From positions 222,275 through 286,274 of the forward strand of contig JAQFVV010013061.1 in the NCBI GenBank assembly GCA_028023455.1: a stretch of DNA of 64,000 nucleotides, written 5' to 3'. The notes under the pieces are model-generated. The model was not told the DNA's origin. It made no database searches and saw only the letters and a list, made by a program, of their open reading frames with translations. The first letter of the stretch is position 1; every line of letters starts with the position of its first letter. Made by a program: the position numbers and the translations under genes. The DNA is from Epiperipatus broadwayi. Taxonomy: Eukaryota; Onychophora; Udeonychophora; Euonychophora; Peripatidae. Shown one piece after another: positions 24,488 through 37,452 of this stretch.

Positions 24488-25108
24488 TGAAATTAAACTG
24501 AGAGACTGCAAACCTCTCGTGCTTATTAGCCAATCAGGTGTTATTAATAGCGATCAAATCATAAACACAAGACAGAGAATTTAACAAGAAGAGGGCATCC
24601 ACCCTCTTTTTTACTTGTCTTTCAATATATATCCAAGCCTGTCTGAAGTATTTAGATTTGAAAGTGTGAATCTTCAAACATATTCACATTTAACTCACTG
24701 AGTTTAAATTACAAACAGACAGTGTGAAATCCTACAATTTACTACACAGCAGTTTTTAGATGTTACAACTTGCAGTAACATATGTAAATAATATATAAAT
24801 TAAATATTATTTACATACATTACTGCAAGTTATAACATCTAAAACCTGCTGCATAGTAAATCATAGGATTTCATGCTGTATGTTTGTAATTTAAACTCAG
24901 TGAGTTAAATGTGAATATGTTTGAAGATTCATCCTTTCAAATATAAATACTTCAGACTGGCTTGGATATATAGAAAGACAAGTAAAGAGGAGGGTGGACA
25001 CTCTCTTCTTGTTAAATTCTCTGTCTTGTGTTTATGATTTGATCGCTATTAATAACACCTGATTGGCTAATAAGCACGAGAGGTTTGCAGTCTCTCAGTT
25101 TAATTTCA
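24488..25108. repeat. 621-bp palindrome (fold-back element)
   Basis: TGAAATTAAACTG at the left matches CAGTTTAATTTCA at the right, and the arms stay complementary for about 300 bp each around a centre near 24798 with almost no loop. Shared blocks include GAGAGACTGCAAACCTCTCG, GCTTATTAGCCAATCAGGTG and TGCAGTAACATATGTAAATA. A few mismatches and small indels show it is not an artefact of exact duplication. CAGTTCTTAT occurs just outside both ends (about 24440 and 25106). No coding capacity and no hammerhead core was seen. Candidates are a fold-back DNA transposon or an inverted retroposed dimer. Confidence 0.85.
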
Positions 25109-25109
25109 G

Positions 25110-26293
25110 TTCTTATATAAAACTAAAGTTCAAGAATAAATAAACATGGATTAAAAAAGGCAAATATAGTTACAATCAAATTATTAAGCAAATATTCAAT
25201 AAATAGCATTCAATAGTCAGTAAAGCTAAATATATACTAGAGAGTAGATATTATCCATTTGATACTATATGAAACATCAATGCAAAAAGCTGCAAACCAA
25301 TAGCCATTTAAAGTCTTATTATAAAGAAATACTCATAGTTTCATGATTACTTTGAGAAGGACCATACAATCAAAAATTCAATTTTCAAATCCACTTATAG
25401 TGATAATCTTAAAATATAGATAAGTGGATATGATTATTAAAGACTATTATCTTTAGGAAAAAGCTTGCATTGCCATATAATAAATAATAATTAGCTAATA
25501 AATTGCAAGATAAAATATAATCAATTCTATTCAAAAAGCTTAGAATATTGCTTTCAGATAATGCTTATGTTTTGGGGTTTGAATACAGACCAATTGGATC
25601 TATCAGGAAAATTTAGGATAATTCTTGTTGATAATTAGCCCATAGCCAAACTAGATAAGTATCTAATTTTTGCTGATGAATATATATATATAAGCCCATT
25701 TTTTAGCAAGTGGGTAGAATGAAAATGGAAAGCTGCTTCACCCCTACCCTCACCTAGCAATTATCACGCCTGTTGAATTATGCCTTGCCCTGTACTATTT
25801 TTCTATGAGGAGCTTCTGGTCGAGTCTTTGCATTGTAGTGGTCTAATTATTATATATGTATAAATATATTTTTAATATTGAAGAATATTTTATTAATTGA
25901 GTTTTATTAAATTGAGTTTGGGATTTTAATAAAAGTTTTTTTTTTTTATTTAAACTTTATAATTTTTTTTTTTACATTTTGGTTGTGTGATCACAATTAA
26001 TTTCAAACTTAATTATAATTAAACTTCCGCATCACTTGTTTGAATTGAATGTTAAAGCGATATTAATTGGATATTAATGATAATCAAGCATTTCATTGAA
26101 CTTCCTTAAAGATTAATATACTTACTTCTAGAATACAATGCAAGATACAATTATTTTAAAATTGAGTTTTTAAAAACATGGTAAAAATTGTTCATATATT
26201 TAAATGAACGTGGAGTAAATAGAAATAGAACTATATATATAATATGATTGTTTTACATGTATCAATAAATAACAGCTTAGTCTAACGTAATTG
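25110..26293. other. Spacer, no gene seen
   Basis: A+T-rich. A stretch at about 25640-25850 is slightly richer in G+C, with blocks such as GGAGCTTCTGGTCGAGTC, and may be an unclassified repeat end. It runs into TA-rich DNA. Confidence 0.45.
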
Positions 26294-26367
26294 TTTTTTT
26301 TTTATATGTCAAATGCGTTGATGAACCCGGGCCAGCTATGCTGACCGCTAAGCCACCAACGCTTGAC
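26294..26367 (-). mobile_element. tRNA-like SINE, copy 4 (partial)
   Basis: Minus-strand copy ending CCACCAACGCTTGAC, with a T run on its left. The flanks TAGTCTAAC at about 26278-26286 and 26368-26376 look like a target duplication. The internal part around the B box is deleted. Confidence 0.7.
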
Positions 26368-26439
26368 TAGTCTAACTTTATTGATGTCATGGAGTTGAAA
26401 AAGAGTATGTTGTGGAAATGGTGGGATGGAGCATATTAT

Positions 26440-26590
26440 GGAAAAACTTACGGTGGGGAATGGGAAGGGAAGGTAATATGGTTAACAGGTTTCTCTGGGC
26501 GTATTGGCTGGGAGGTTCCTGACTCGTATAAGGAGGTCACAGTGCATCACATCACATGTCTAGAAACATACACACTTATACATATTCATA
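26440..26590 (+). mobile_element. LINE 3' terminal fragment
   Basis: It matches, in opposite orientation, the 3' part of the LINE at 8670-8790: TTAACAGGTTTCTCTGG, GGGAGGTTCCTGA and GTGCATCACATC blocks. It reads GKVIWLTGFSGRIGWEVPDS in one frame, close to the corresponding frame of the other copy, so the segment may be the very end of the coding region. No zinc knuckle is present, so the fragment is shorter than the 8.7-kb copy. Confidence 0.55.
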
Positions 26591-27204
26591 TGTCTTTTTT
26601 TAGATAGTAAGTGAATTAGATTAAATTGCCATGTATTGATAATATATATATCCTAATATTTTTGTATTTGTTCAGTAGCTTGTTTTAGTAGTTAAAATGA
26701 CAATAATATATTTGAAGATTATGTTATCAAAAAATAATGTGTTGTACATTTTTGGGCAAAGGATATTCAAAAATAGACAACGAAATAAACTTTGATTTAT
26801 TGTTTTCCAAAGAATAGAGAAAATAAGTAATACAAAAAGTAAATCATTAGCTCCAGAAACCATTACTGACACTTGATTAAAATACAATAATAAAAATATT
26901 GATTTTAATTTTCAAATAATAGCGTATATGAAAAGATTTTTAAAATCATGAGGTAAAGTTTTGCAAATATTTTCTAGATTTTTTTTCAAGAAGTATTAAA
27001 TCAAATCTAGGATTGATATTTGTTTTGTGCAATCATTTTTTAATTTAAAATACTTTTCTAAATTATCATTCTATTATGATATACACAACATCACATAGCT
27101 ACACTTCTAAAACATTAATTTCATTAACCTCTCAAAAGCCATACTGAATTGTAGTTCAGTTTCCACTTTATAAATTTTTTTCCTTCTTTTTTTTATTTAA
27201 TAAT

Positions 27205-27500
27205 ATAAGGATGGTTGAAGAATGGGAGGATGAAGAAGATTGAAGCATGTTCATTAAAGTTAAAGATTTTCTACCTAAATATAGACTGAGCCCTGGTTAT
27301 ATATATGTGTGGGGGATGATGATCCGGATCAACTGATGAGTACTGGCTCGGCATGAAATACATATATTGGAAATGATTTATTTTTTTCACATGTGTTTGG
27401 TCATATGTATCTGGTTGTATGAAATAGAGTGGACAGCTAAATGGAGCCGGAAAGTCTGTGCTTAAATTACAAATATATAAATTATACTTGCATTCAGGTA
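27205..27500 (+). repeat. RZ-A copy 9 (single, plus orientation)
   Basis: GGATGGTTGAAGAATGGGAG, TTCATTAAAGTT, GACTGAGCCCTGGTTATATA, hammerhead, TTCACATGTGTTTGGTCATA, then AAAGTCTGTGCTTAAATTAC. The B-box-like block is decayed (GTGCTTAAATTAC). Confidence 0.7.
27316..27378 (+). ncRNA. Hammerhead ribozyme, type I (RZ-A copy 9, core intact)
   Basis: Core CUGAUGA at 27333-27339, GAAA, stem III AUA/UAU with a CA loop, A17. Inner stem I retains AUCAA against UUGG. Stem II GUACU/GGCAU has an A-C mismatch and two G-U pairs. The core is conserved but stem II is weakened. Confidence 0.55.
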
Positions 27501-28705
27501 TTAAAATAAGAACTGTACCGGAATAGGAACAAAACAATAACAAGAAAAATATATAATGCTGGCATAACGAATAAAAGTAATGCATACACTTCTCCATACA
27601 AAAGTGCTCACAATGAATTAAAATTTAAAGAAATCACTTATAACCATTCTTGATAAAATTTTCTTGACAACAGTATTTCTAATCTTACATTCAGTCCCAA
27701 AAAAGAATAAAGAGTAAAAGGTATTACGTTTTACAAATTTGAAAAAAATGCATAAAGGAAAATCCTGCATCGTGATCAAAATTTATCATCAATCACTGTG
27801 CTAAGTTACAATCTGAAAAGCAATACCTTTGATGAAAATTAATGATACTCTTATCGTGGTAATTCCAGAATCAATAAACTAGTTGAATAATAAGGAAAAA
27901 TAAATAACTTAGAAAATATAATTATAAAATGCTTTCAATCTTTAAAGAAAACGTTTTTTTTTTTGTTTTTTTTTTTGTAGGAAGTTAATATTAAATGAAA
28001 TGGTAGAAATAGTTGTAATAAAGATCAAAAGCAGATGAGATTTAAAGTTTATATCTGTGCTAGAGATAATCTCTAGTTTCAAAAATGATTAGTAATAATC
28101 ATTAGTGTATTTATCTGAAATGGATGGCGTCAAATTTGTGAGTGGAGGAAGTTTGACAATGGTAAATGAAAATGTAACAATTAAATCAATGAACAAAAAT
28201 ATCTCTATACTGCTCATTTTAAAGTACTGATACAAAAATAATAGAATAAGTGCAACAACATCATTGAAAATTATATTGAAAAATATTTATACATTGTAGC
28301 CTTTCTGCATCAACTCTATCCACTATACAAATCAATCTTATCTTTAGCTTAGCTCAGATATCAAACTATATATTATATTTAAAAAACACCAATTTATGAG
28401 ACTCAACAACTTACTATAAGTATCTATTACATAATATCTAATGTACATTTAAAAGAAGTTACAATAGAGTAGTTTTAACATTGAGAAAGCATATAAAATA
28501 TACCTCCCAATGGCATAGCTATTGTAAAAATCTTCTAACCATTATTTTGGTATATTCCTTAGAAAAATCTCCACAATAGACGATGACTAATATAATATTT
28601 CATTAAGAATAATGTTTATATTTCCTTTCACTTATCTAATCAATTACATAAAAAATAATGAAATCCAATGTATTATAAAATAGATAATAATAAATATTCC
28701 TGCCT

Positions 28706-28753
<48 letters not shown>

Positions 28754-29454
28754 ATATATATATATATATATATATCAAAGTTATCAACTATTCTTTTATA
28801 ATAAAATAACAATTACTCCATTTAAGATAATTGAATAATAAAAGAGATTTTACTAAGATCCAACTATCTTAATAATAACCACACCTAACATTACAAATAC
28901 AATTTAGATCAATTTCTTAAGATTAGTATATCTTTAACAACTATAATATAAAAAATTCCAAATTATTAATTACTATCCTATTTTACAACAATTACGTTAT
29001 TTTTAAATTAGAAACACTAATTATAAAAATGAACCACTTTTAGAATCATCAGAATCTATATCCATTATTTGAAATAAGTTTTCCATTTTTAATAACTTTA
29101 GTAAATTAATTAATCAACTTACACTGTTTTAAATTTCATTTTAACTTAATAATATGTAAATTAACTGAGGTATCTCCATACCGATCTTTCTTGGAAACTC
29201 ATATACTATCTTAAATTTATTTTAAAAAATGAATTCAAATTAATTTTGCAACAAATTTAGTATGACTTTAAAGATATAAATATTTCAGGTTAAAAATATG
29301 ATGCTTTTAAATAATATCATTTAAGTATTATACTTTAATTTAATAAACAATTAATTTATCAAGTTTTTATGAATTTAGATATGACAGAGTGATGAAAGTA
29401 ACTTTGAGAAGAAATAAAGCTATTATTCTACATTTGTATTAGAATAGTCATTTA
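27501..29454. other. Spacer with (TA)n tracts
   Basis: No gene seen. Imperfect (TA)n at 28706-28775 is itself interrupted symmetrically by TTATATAA. Confidence 0.55.
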
Positions 29455-29780
29455 TTTAAACAAACCCTTTTCCCGCCTCCTACGAGGCTCCTCGTCGACA
29501 TCTGAAATCACTCTAACTCAGCCAGTTTTTATACGAAAATATTCGTTAAATACGTATTGAATTCGTTTTTAAAAGTTCTGTACGATGGTGACATCTTCCG
29601 ATTTATTTTAGAAGTAAAAAATAGAAAAAAAACGCATTTAAACCTAAACAAAGAAGGAACATTATTTGTGATTGGTTCTTAGCATGCTCTCAGCCAAAAA
29701 AGACATTCTGATTGGCTGGAAAGAACAAAGAAACTGCCTGATCAAAGAAAATAAAGAAAAACGCTGAGATTTTCATTTCG
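29455..29780. other. Local G+C rise with CCAAT-like motifs
   Basis: This is one of the few single-copy-looking G+C bumps: CCCGCCTCCTACGAGGCTCC at about 29472, several CpGs, and GATTGG/ATTGGCT motifs (CCAAT on the other strand) at about 29671 and 29710. It could be a promoter of a gene whose exons lie outside or are unrecognised, or an old repeat. No downstream reading frame supports a gene. Confidence 0.25.
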
Positions 29781-30415
29781 AATACGATTTAAATTATTAT
29801 TAAATAATATTTATGGAAATTAAACATAATTTTCAGAGAGAATAATAAAAAAACAAAATTATTTTCGAAAAATATTGAAGATTTAAGTAAATATATTGAA
29901 GATGTAGTAAAAAGAAATATTTACTTTTCTATAACGTAAAAGTCGATCTTTTTGTTTACATTATAACTTTTATGTTGCCGATATTGAATATCTTAGAATA
30001 AATAAATAGCAATTTATTTTTGAAAGAACTTTCGTTTTCTTCATGACCTGAAAAATTAATTATATACTTTTTATAAACGTATCTGAGTTGAATTTAATAT
30101 TATAGGCGAATATGTTTTAACAATAGGCTTTGTCTTCAGTTTGTGAGTTGGCCAATTAAAAGATTTGATTTTTATCTGATACAACCAATGATAAAATTAG
30201 CGGTTAAAAGGTTAAACAAACAACAATAATCAATAACAAAATTTTAACTATTACATATTATAAAAAAATATAAACACATATAATATTATGGTTATCTTCG
30301 ATTAGCTCCCGCACGCCACATGATGGCTCTGTTGCTAGTCAAAAACCAATAGATATAATGTTTCCAGGTTGATTTACAATTTACCTTTTTTTACATTACT
30401 CTGATACAATATTAT
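29781..30415. other. Spacer, no feature seen
   Basis: A+T-rich sequence with no recognised repeat or reading frame. Confidence 0.5.
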
Positions 30416-30417
30416 AT

Positions 30418-30610
30418 ATGTCAGTGTGTAGTGCTGGAATTCTCAGGGAGGGGAATCCAATGGTTTTGTTGATTCAAAGGATCATCCATCACATGTGTGA
30501 CAATTTTGAAAACATTATTCATGTCAGCGTGTAGTGCTGGAATTCACATGGAGAGGGATGTGATGATTTTGCCAATCTGAAGGATTGTCCATTATAACAT
30601 ACACAACATT
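30418..30610. repeat. Tandem duplication, period about 104 bp
   Basis: The block TCAGTGTGTAGTGCTGGAAT at about 30420 recurs as TCAGCGTGTAGTGCTGGAAT at about 30524. The following TTTTG-GAT-AAGGAT blocks also correspond, giving two diverged tandem units. Function unknown. Confidence 0.7.
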
Positions 30611-30734
30611 TTGAAAAACAAAATTATTTAATAAGATATAATATTTCCTTTTTTCAATTAACATCTGATCAAACAAAAAAAGTTTTCAACATTATTTTAA
30701 AACAATTTATAAAACCCAATTCAATTTTAAAATT

Positions 30735-30785
30735 TTTCTCTGATGAAGCCAAGCTTATGCTTTGAAAGACTAGTAGCTATCCCTG
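30735..30785 (+). other. PLE-type hammerhead-like terminal motif
   Basis: CUGAUGA followed by AGCC, the pair AAGC/GCUU around UUAU, then U and GAAAG. The order matches the hammerhead-like motif at the ends of PLE copies in this window (46.48, 55.78, 57.56 and 58.52 kb). However stem II is offset and no matching stem I was found, so it is not called a ribozyme. It probably marks the end of an old PLE fragment. Confidence 0.35.
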
Positions 30786-33700
30786 CCCAAAATACATTTT
30801 ACACATGATTTTTGTATAATGCCGGAAAATACACTTTTGCATTTCATTTAGCTTTAAAGATATGTGTATGGAAGTGAGTCTTTTGTCTTACAATTAATAC
30901 TATCTAAAACTACATGAGGTCATCTGAAAAATAAGTACTTTAAATGCACATGCAAAGACTTAGGACAACTTGAATTCTACACACTCTTACATCATACTGT
31001 AGCAATCTGTGAAGTGTGCGATAGTACCAGGAATAACAAAAGCTGCTTAGGGGATAATATGAACAGAACTGTTCTATAGACCATGTGAGCAATATATTTC
31101 TGTGCTCTTGCATGGAAACAGTGACATCAGGCAATGTGTAGGGGCTAATTGATGACAATCAATATTATTAACATCTTTATACAATTATTTACATTAAAGA
31201 GAACACTACTTTACTTACATATACTACTTAGAAATTAAACTTTTAAATTACTTCATAATTTTATTATTCAAATTTCAAATTGGTTATTGCTAACATATAT
31301 TATATTTCTTTCCTGCTAAGATTTAGTAAAAATCTTTATCAGTTTTGAATGTGGGTTTAATTTTTCAATTCTTTTTATTTAATACACAATATATTTTTTA
31401 TTTACTTCCCTCACATTCAATACAATTCTTTAATAAATTTTGATATTTTTTATACATGTATATTCTATTGACAACTATATTTAAACTTTATGGTTATGTT
31501 GTTGTTGGTTTTTATAATATAAAATATATAAGATTAAAATATGTAATGGAACCAAAACCAAACCAGCCCTTGATAATTATTCATTCCAGTCATCCATTTT
31601 TTCTTTTTATTTTCATCATTTATCTCATTTTCTTTCAATATGGTCTCAATTCAAAAATTATTTAAATATTATAACAATTGTCTTGCATTTATTTTAATTT
31701 CATATTAAACTATTTTCTACACCTTAGATAAAATATTATATTTTTTCTTCAAATACAACCAACTATATTTGATGCTTACCTTACTTTTTTTTACTATTTA
31801 AAAATTTCATAGATAAAGAACTGATTTTAGTGCAGTAAAATACTATAAATATGAAATGGAGGTATTCTTTCCCTTTTAAATAAGATGTGCTCTCATTGTC
31901 AGTAGTCATTTTCTTTTAATGGTGCTATCTTAATATACAGGCTTTTACATTAATCTCTTAAGGATTTTAACATCTCTATTTTATGGAAATTTCTCACATC
32001 ATTACATCTCAAAATTACACATATGGGTGTCACCCAGATTAACCTCATTATGTTATTTTCATCAGTTCTTCAGGAAAGTATAACTTAAACACATTAATCA
32101 TATCCTGGAATGATAACTTATCTAACTCTGAAAAGGTATTGCTAGCATCTATCATTACTCTATATCAGCATAATAATATTACAATATTATCTTCCCATTA
32201 ATTGTTATGTTACAAATCTAAGGATGATGTGTTACAAAACAAAGAATATAATTTGACAACCATCAATGTTTACTTTATTACATTAAAACTGAGATCAAAA
32301 CTTCTTTTTATATTAGCCATTTTTATCATTCATAATTTAATCATTTCATATTGCTGTTTATAATTTCATTATCATACATTTTTATATTATTATAACTACT
32401 AAATCTCCATTCTTTATGATGACAGTAAATTGATTAATAATTATTTCATACTTTAAAATATATAATCAATTAATTTAAATTCTGTTATCTTGCAATAAAA
32501 ACTCAATGTATTGTTTTACCCCATTTTCAATCTTCTCTTTCTGTCATACTTATTACGTTCTCATCCTAAGCATAACTTTTAAAGTTATTAATAAAACAAA
32601 CATTAAAATATAATACATATCAATAAATAAAATCATTTAACATAACTAATTTAATATTATACTTAAAAACTAATATAATGTTGACAATGTTTAAAATAAT
32701 ACCCAAAGGAAAAAAAATGTTTTTTTTCTTCTTTCTTGTGATTTCTTCCCATATACTTCAATATGATATTCAGTCCTTCCTTGCAAGCTATTAATTTAAA
32801 CTATTATGTTTATTAGTGGTTCCAATGAACCTCTACCCAACTTTTTAAAAATAACCACCAACAATAATAAATTGAAATCTTTCACTGTGAGATGCTTCTT
32901 GAGACAATTTTTCATATTTACATGATTTTTTTCTATACATAAATAAAACCAGTAATTAAACAACCAAGTCAAACATATATTTTAATGTTGATTATTTGAA
33001 GTATTGATTAATAAATTATTTTCTCTTACATCCTTTGTTTCATCCCTATGTTTTATATAAGAATTTCTTTTTCTTATGATAAACATAAATAAGTTTCTTG
33101 AAATTAAGTCTCTCCTAATATAATTTTTAATTTATTTAATAGACTTAAGTTTATTATTTCTTCTTGTGAATTGTCCTCTGTTTTATGCTTCTACTTTAAT
33201 AAAAACTTATAATGGCTAAATAGAAGACTTACCTTGAAAATATACTTTTATTCACCAACTACGAATAAACATTTATTATCCTATTTGCTTGATTAAAATT
33301 AATGTTGCTTTATAAAATGTTACAAATGTCCATCTTTAAATAATAATATTATATTTTTAATTTGAACAGTATAAGTTACTTTGATTGATAGTACTAATTA
33401 TTTTCTTTAACTTTTCATCACCATTATACCATTATACCTTGTCTTCCTTAATTCTTGAAAGTTAATTATTCTTATCTTGGTTTGGTTCTTCCTATGAGTC
33501 AAACTATTACTTAAGCTATCCAATAAGATAGAAACAAAGTGAAAATATTTCCTACATAAATGATTGTCCATTTTTTAATTACTTGTAACAAAGTACTTTT
33601 ATTCTGCTCCATTTTTCCATTTATAATAACAATATATACTGGCAATTTTTTCATTATTAACATTTTAATAACTTGTGACACTGACAAAGAAACTCCTTTA

Positions 33701-34699
33701 AATTACTCTACCATTTTGTTAAACTTTTTTAAATTATTTTATATTCATTCCTTGTATAAAATAAAATATTTTTGTAATTTGATGAATTTTACAATAAATT
33801 TTATACGACAATTTAATTTATCACTTGATTTTTTTCTCTGATTATCTTCCAATTCTATAAATATCCTCCAAACATGATGTGGAAACTGATTGCTTAACTC
33901 TCATTGGTCAATAACTTAAAAATTGTTTATAATTTCAATATTTAACATGTTATTTTAAAATTTAACACACACAAAAGAAAATAAATACTTTAAAACTGAT
34001 GAAATTCAAACAATGTTTTAATTGAAATTTAAAATAATTTATTTACTCAGCTTCATAGAAATATTTTAATAAAAGTATTAAAATCTATATTTTATTGTCA
34101 TTATAATTATTTTAAAAATATATTATTAAATTTACATACTGATATATAAAATGAAAACATCTATGAATAAAAAAATGTGTATTTATTATCTCTTCTAAAT
34201 TCTCTCTTAAAGTTATTTATTAAATTATTCATGCCAGTTATATTTTTCAAATTTAATTTTTTTTACTATTAGATGCATTTTATATACTCCCTTATTACAG
34301 TGAACCAATTATAAGGTTACAATACTCCCCTGTATGGAAAAAAAATTTGAATTTAATATCTTCTTTTAAACTTTATTTAATACAACTTAGGTTAGATAAT
34401 ATGAAACAATAAAAAAATTTTATTACTGCATCATAAGAAAACACTCAGCTTATCTCTTAATTTTACTTTAAATACTATGTTTATCACATTAATTTTATCA
34501 ATTCTACAATTCAAACTTATTAACAATTATTAGCTAATAATATTACTAATTTTGCCAAAAAATACATACTAATTACTTAATAATACAAATAGATAATTAA
34601 ATTAAAATAAGCTTTATAGCTTTCTTTTGAAACCAAATTTAATTATTTTACTAAAAACATCCCTTCTAATAGTTACATTGATTCAAATAAACCTTTTCA
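30786..34699. other. Long A+T-rich spacer, no gene seen
   Basis: Mostly pyrimidine-rich A+T DNA on the plus strand. Short frames such as 30940-31158 (minus) and 33560-33841 (plus) have no recognised motifs. The pyrimidine bias and TTTCATTTTA-like words may mean that the degenerate repeat at 34700-35500 begins earlier. Confidence 0.45.
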
Positions 34700-35505
34700 C
34701 TAAAAAACAGATTTCATTTTACATTGAATCTTTCTCTGTTCTATTACTATTTCTTGATAAATGTTAGACAAACTAAATGTATTCACCTGTTTAATGACAA
34801 ATTTCATTTTACACCTACCTTTACTACTAAATAACTTTTTATAAAATTCTAATAAATTATATAAAATCAATTCATCACAGTTAATCTTCAATTTACAGTT
34901 ATTCTTTTTCTGGAAAAAAATCTTTTTCCACTATTCCTACATTGATCAAATACAATTTTTTTCTGAATTACAGATTTTATTTTGCAATTAATCTTTACCT
35001 CCTCTATCACAAATTCCTGTTTAAGATTAGAGAAATTTTACAAATTCATTGTTTCATTAATCAATTTTATTTTACAATTGATTTTATGCCTACATATCTT
35101 TTCCTAATCATATAATAAAATTAAATTATTATATCTATTTCTCATTTTACATTTAATTTTATAGACAAATGCCAGACAACTATTATCATTCCATAAATTA
35201 ATCAAAATTGATTTTTCTGAAACAATAACTTTCATTTTACAATGAATTTTATTATTCATCATTATAATTTTATTAACATCCCTTGAACCAAATAATAAGT
35301 TTTTATTCGTAATAAGCTTCAATTTGCAGTTTATTTTATCTGTTTCAATCAATCTCTAATTAAGCAAATATTGATCTTATATATTATTCTGGTGTAAATA
35401 ATTTTCATTTTACATTTTATTTTCATATTCCCTAAATTTTCCTCATGAACATTGAGTAAACTACAAATATTCATTTGAATATCAGGTTTCATTTTACAAG
35501 ACATC
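34700..35505 (-). repeat. Degenerate tandem repeat, period about 87 bp
   Basis: The block TTTCATTTTACA or a close variant recurs at about 34712, 34802, 34886, 34975, 35065, 35140, 35230, 35318, 35403 and 35487. Spacings are 90, 84, 89, 90, 75, 90, 88, 85 and 84. On the minus strand the block reads CKMK, so two short frames (34700-34891 and 35104-35352) show repeating INCKLK, IHCKMK and IKCKMR motifs about 29 residues apart. Spacing changes break the frame, so I treat it as an old minisatellite. A decayed repeat-protein exon is the alternative. Confidence 0.6.
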
Positions 35506-36285
35506 ATATATTCTAATGCTAAATTCCAGTAAATATTATAACAGAAATCATATTAATCAAGCATAGAATTTGAAGTGGTAATAATGATAATGAACTATTG
35601 ACTTGGTCCACTAATTAAGTAACAGAAGAATTAGTTCTGTTTTATACCTTTTTCACACTTACACCATTTGTAAGGACAATATATATTTATTTAGGATGCC
35701 ATTTCTTTTAATATAAAATACCTTCCAATGTACCTTTAAATATAAACTCACCTCACCATAAACCTTTATAGATTTATTCATTCATTATTAGTTAGTATAA
35801 AATAATAAAATAAAAATATGTTCAGTAAAAATCAATGAAACTTATTTAATATTAATATAAGATTGTTTTTTTATTTATTATAATTTCTTCTCCTATTATT
35901 TTTTAATTAATGATAATAAAATGATCATTCAAATATTTGCAGCAGTTATAAGCTTTTCTTATTCCAAAATAATTATACAATGATTATCCAGAATTATATC
36001 TGAATTAATTTTCTCCACCAAAACTATGTCTAAATAACCATATAGATATAAAAAGCTGTTTGTGCATTTATAATATATCTACTCTGTATACTTTCTTTCC
36101 ATATAAGATTTTTCTAAACCGACACTAATAATTATGGTCGTAAATAAATAAAGAATTTGAGTCATTGTTAAATGTTAGTTTTATTGGCAAATGGTTAATC
36201 ATATTTCGATGCTATCCTTGTCAAAATAAGCTTGAGATTATTGTTTTAACTTTATAATTAAATGCATGCATGTCCTTGCATATTT
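35506..36285. other. Spacer, no gene seen
   Basis: A+T-rich, no recognised feature. Confidence 0.55.
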
Positions 36286-36818
36286 TGGAAATGAAAATGA
36301 ATGTAGAGTGTTTATCGATCTAAGTTTTGCAAATGATGTGGTTGTTTATGCAGAAAATATTCCAGAATTGTAAAAAATGTTGTACCAGATGTCAGATAAA
36401 AGTAAAAATAATAATGGCTGCTGAAAAAAATAAAATAGTATATAATGAATTTTATCAGAAGAAAAAAAAATAAAGATTATGATTGATAATGATGAATGAG
36501 AAAAAGTTAATAACTACAAATGTATTGATCATATCATAAATATGGATGAAAACATTGTGGAGAATATTAATCATAAAATTAATCTTGGAGAGAATTCTTC
36601 TGGTAAAAATAATTTAATAATAAATGAAAATATTTCTATATTTTACCAATTCTTATATACAGTTCAGATATTTAGACATAAATATGGATGAAAACATAGT
36701 GGAGAATATTGATTATAAAATTAATCTTTGAGAAAATGTTTCTAGTAAAAATAACTTAATAAATGGAAACATTTCTATATTCTTCTCTTTTACTTTGTTT
36801 GTGTATCTTCATGTATTC

Positions 36819-36970
36819 ATATATATATATATATATATATATATTTCTTATAATATTTCTTTCATATACACTTCAATGCAAACAAATTTTCTTAAAAACT
36901 TCTTTATTTTTCTTACAGTTTTGACTGTCCAGCATTCTTCATCAGAGCTTATTAAACTTCCTTTACTTTA
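36819..36970 (-). mobile_element. (TA)n plus PLE-like end inserted in the RTE remnant
   Basis: A (TA)n tract at 36819-36844 is followed by sequence whose minus strand reads CTCTGATGAAGAATGCTGG then ACAGTCAAAACTGT. This is the CUGAUGAA - stem - GUC(G/A)AAAC arrangement seen at PLE ends in this window, with a GAAUG/CAGUC stem II containing one mismatch. It interrupts the duplicated RTE blocks. Confidence 0.45.
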
Positions 36971-37386
36971 AAAAAATATTTCTATATTTATGAAAAGGGA
37001 TGATTTTAATAGATATGTTTTACCAATTCTTACATACAGATCAGAGATTTAGACATAAATATGGATGAAAATATAGTGGAGAATATTAATTATAAAATTA
37101 ATCTTGGAGAGAATTTTTCTGTTAGAAATAACTTAATAATAACTGAAAATATTTCTGTGTTTTTGAAAAGGAATATTTTTAATGGATACATTTGACCAAT
37201 TCTTCATACAGATCAGAAACTTAGACACTTCACAAAAGAGCAATACCAAAATTTCATATTTTGGGGTGAGTATCAGAACATGATTGAAAGTGAAATATGT
37301 TGGTGTGAGAATAACATCATGAGAATTAAGAAAATGAAATGAATCTGGATTAGACATATTGCTAAAAGAGATGATAATAGATATGA

Positions 37387-37452
37387 TAATATATAGGACT
37401 ATTTTCAGATATAAACAGCTTGTTAGTAATAACACCCAAATAGACAACATAG
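37387..37452. repeat. FB-family arm fragment
   Basis: GGACTATTTTCAGATATAAA then TTAGTAATAACACCCAAATA matches the arms of the fold-back at 18826-19240. It lies inside the RTE remnant. Confidence 0.6.

Noticed and set aside
34700-35505. Regular spacing suggesting a CRISPR array
   Set aside because: The blocks are degenerate, the spacing varies by up to 15 bp, and the context is a eukaryotic genome. No direct repeat of constant length is present.
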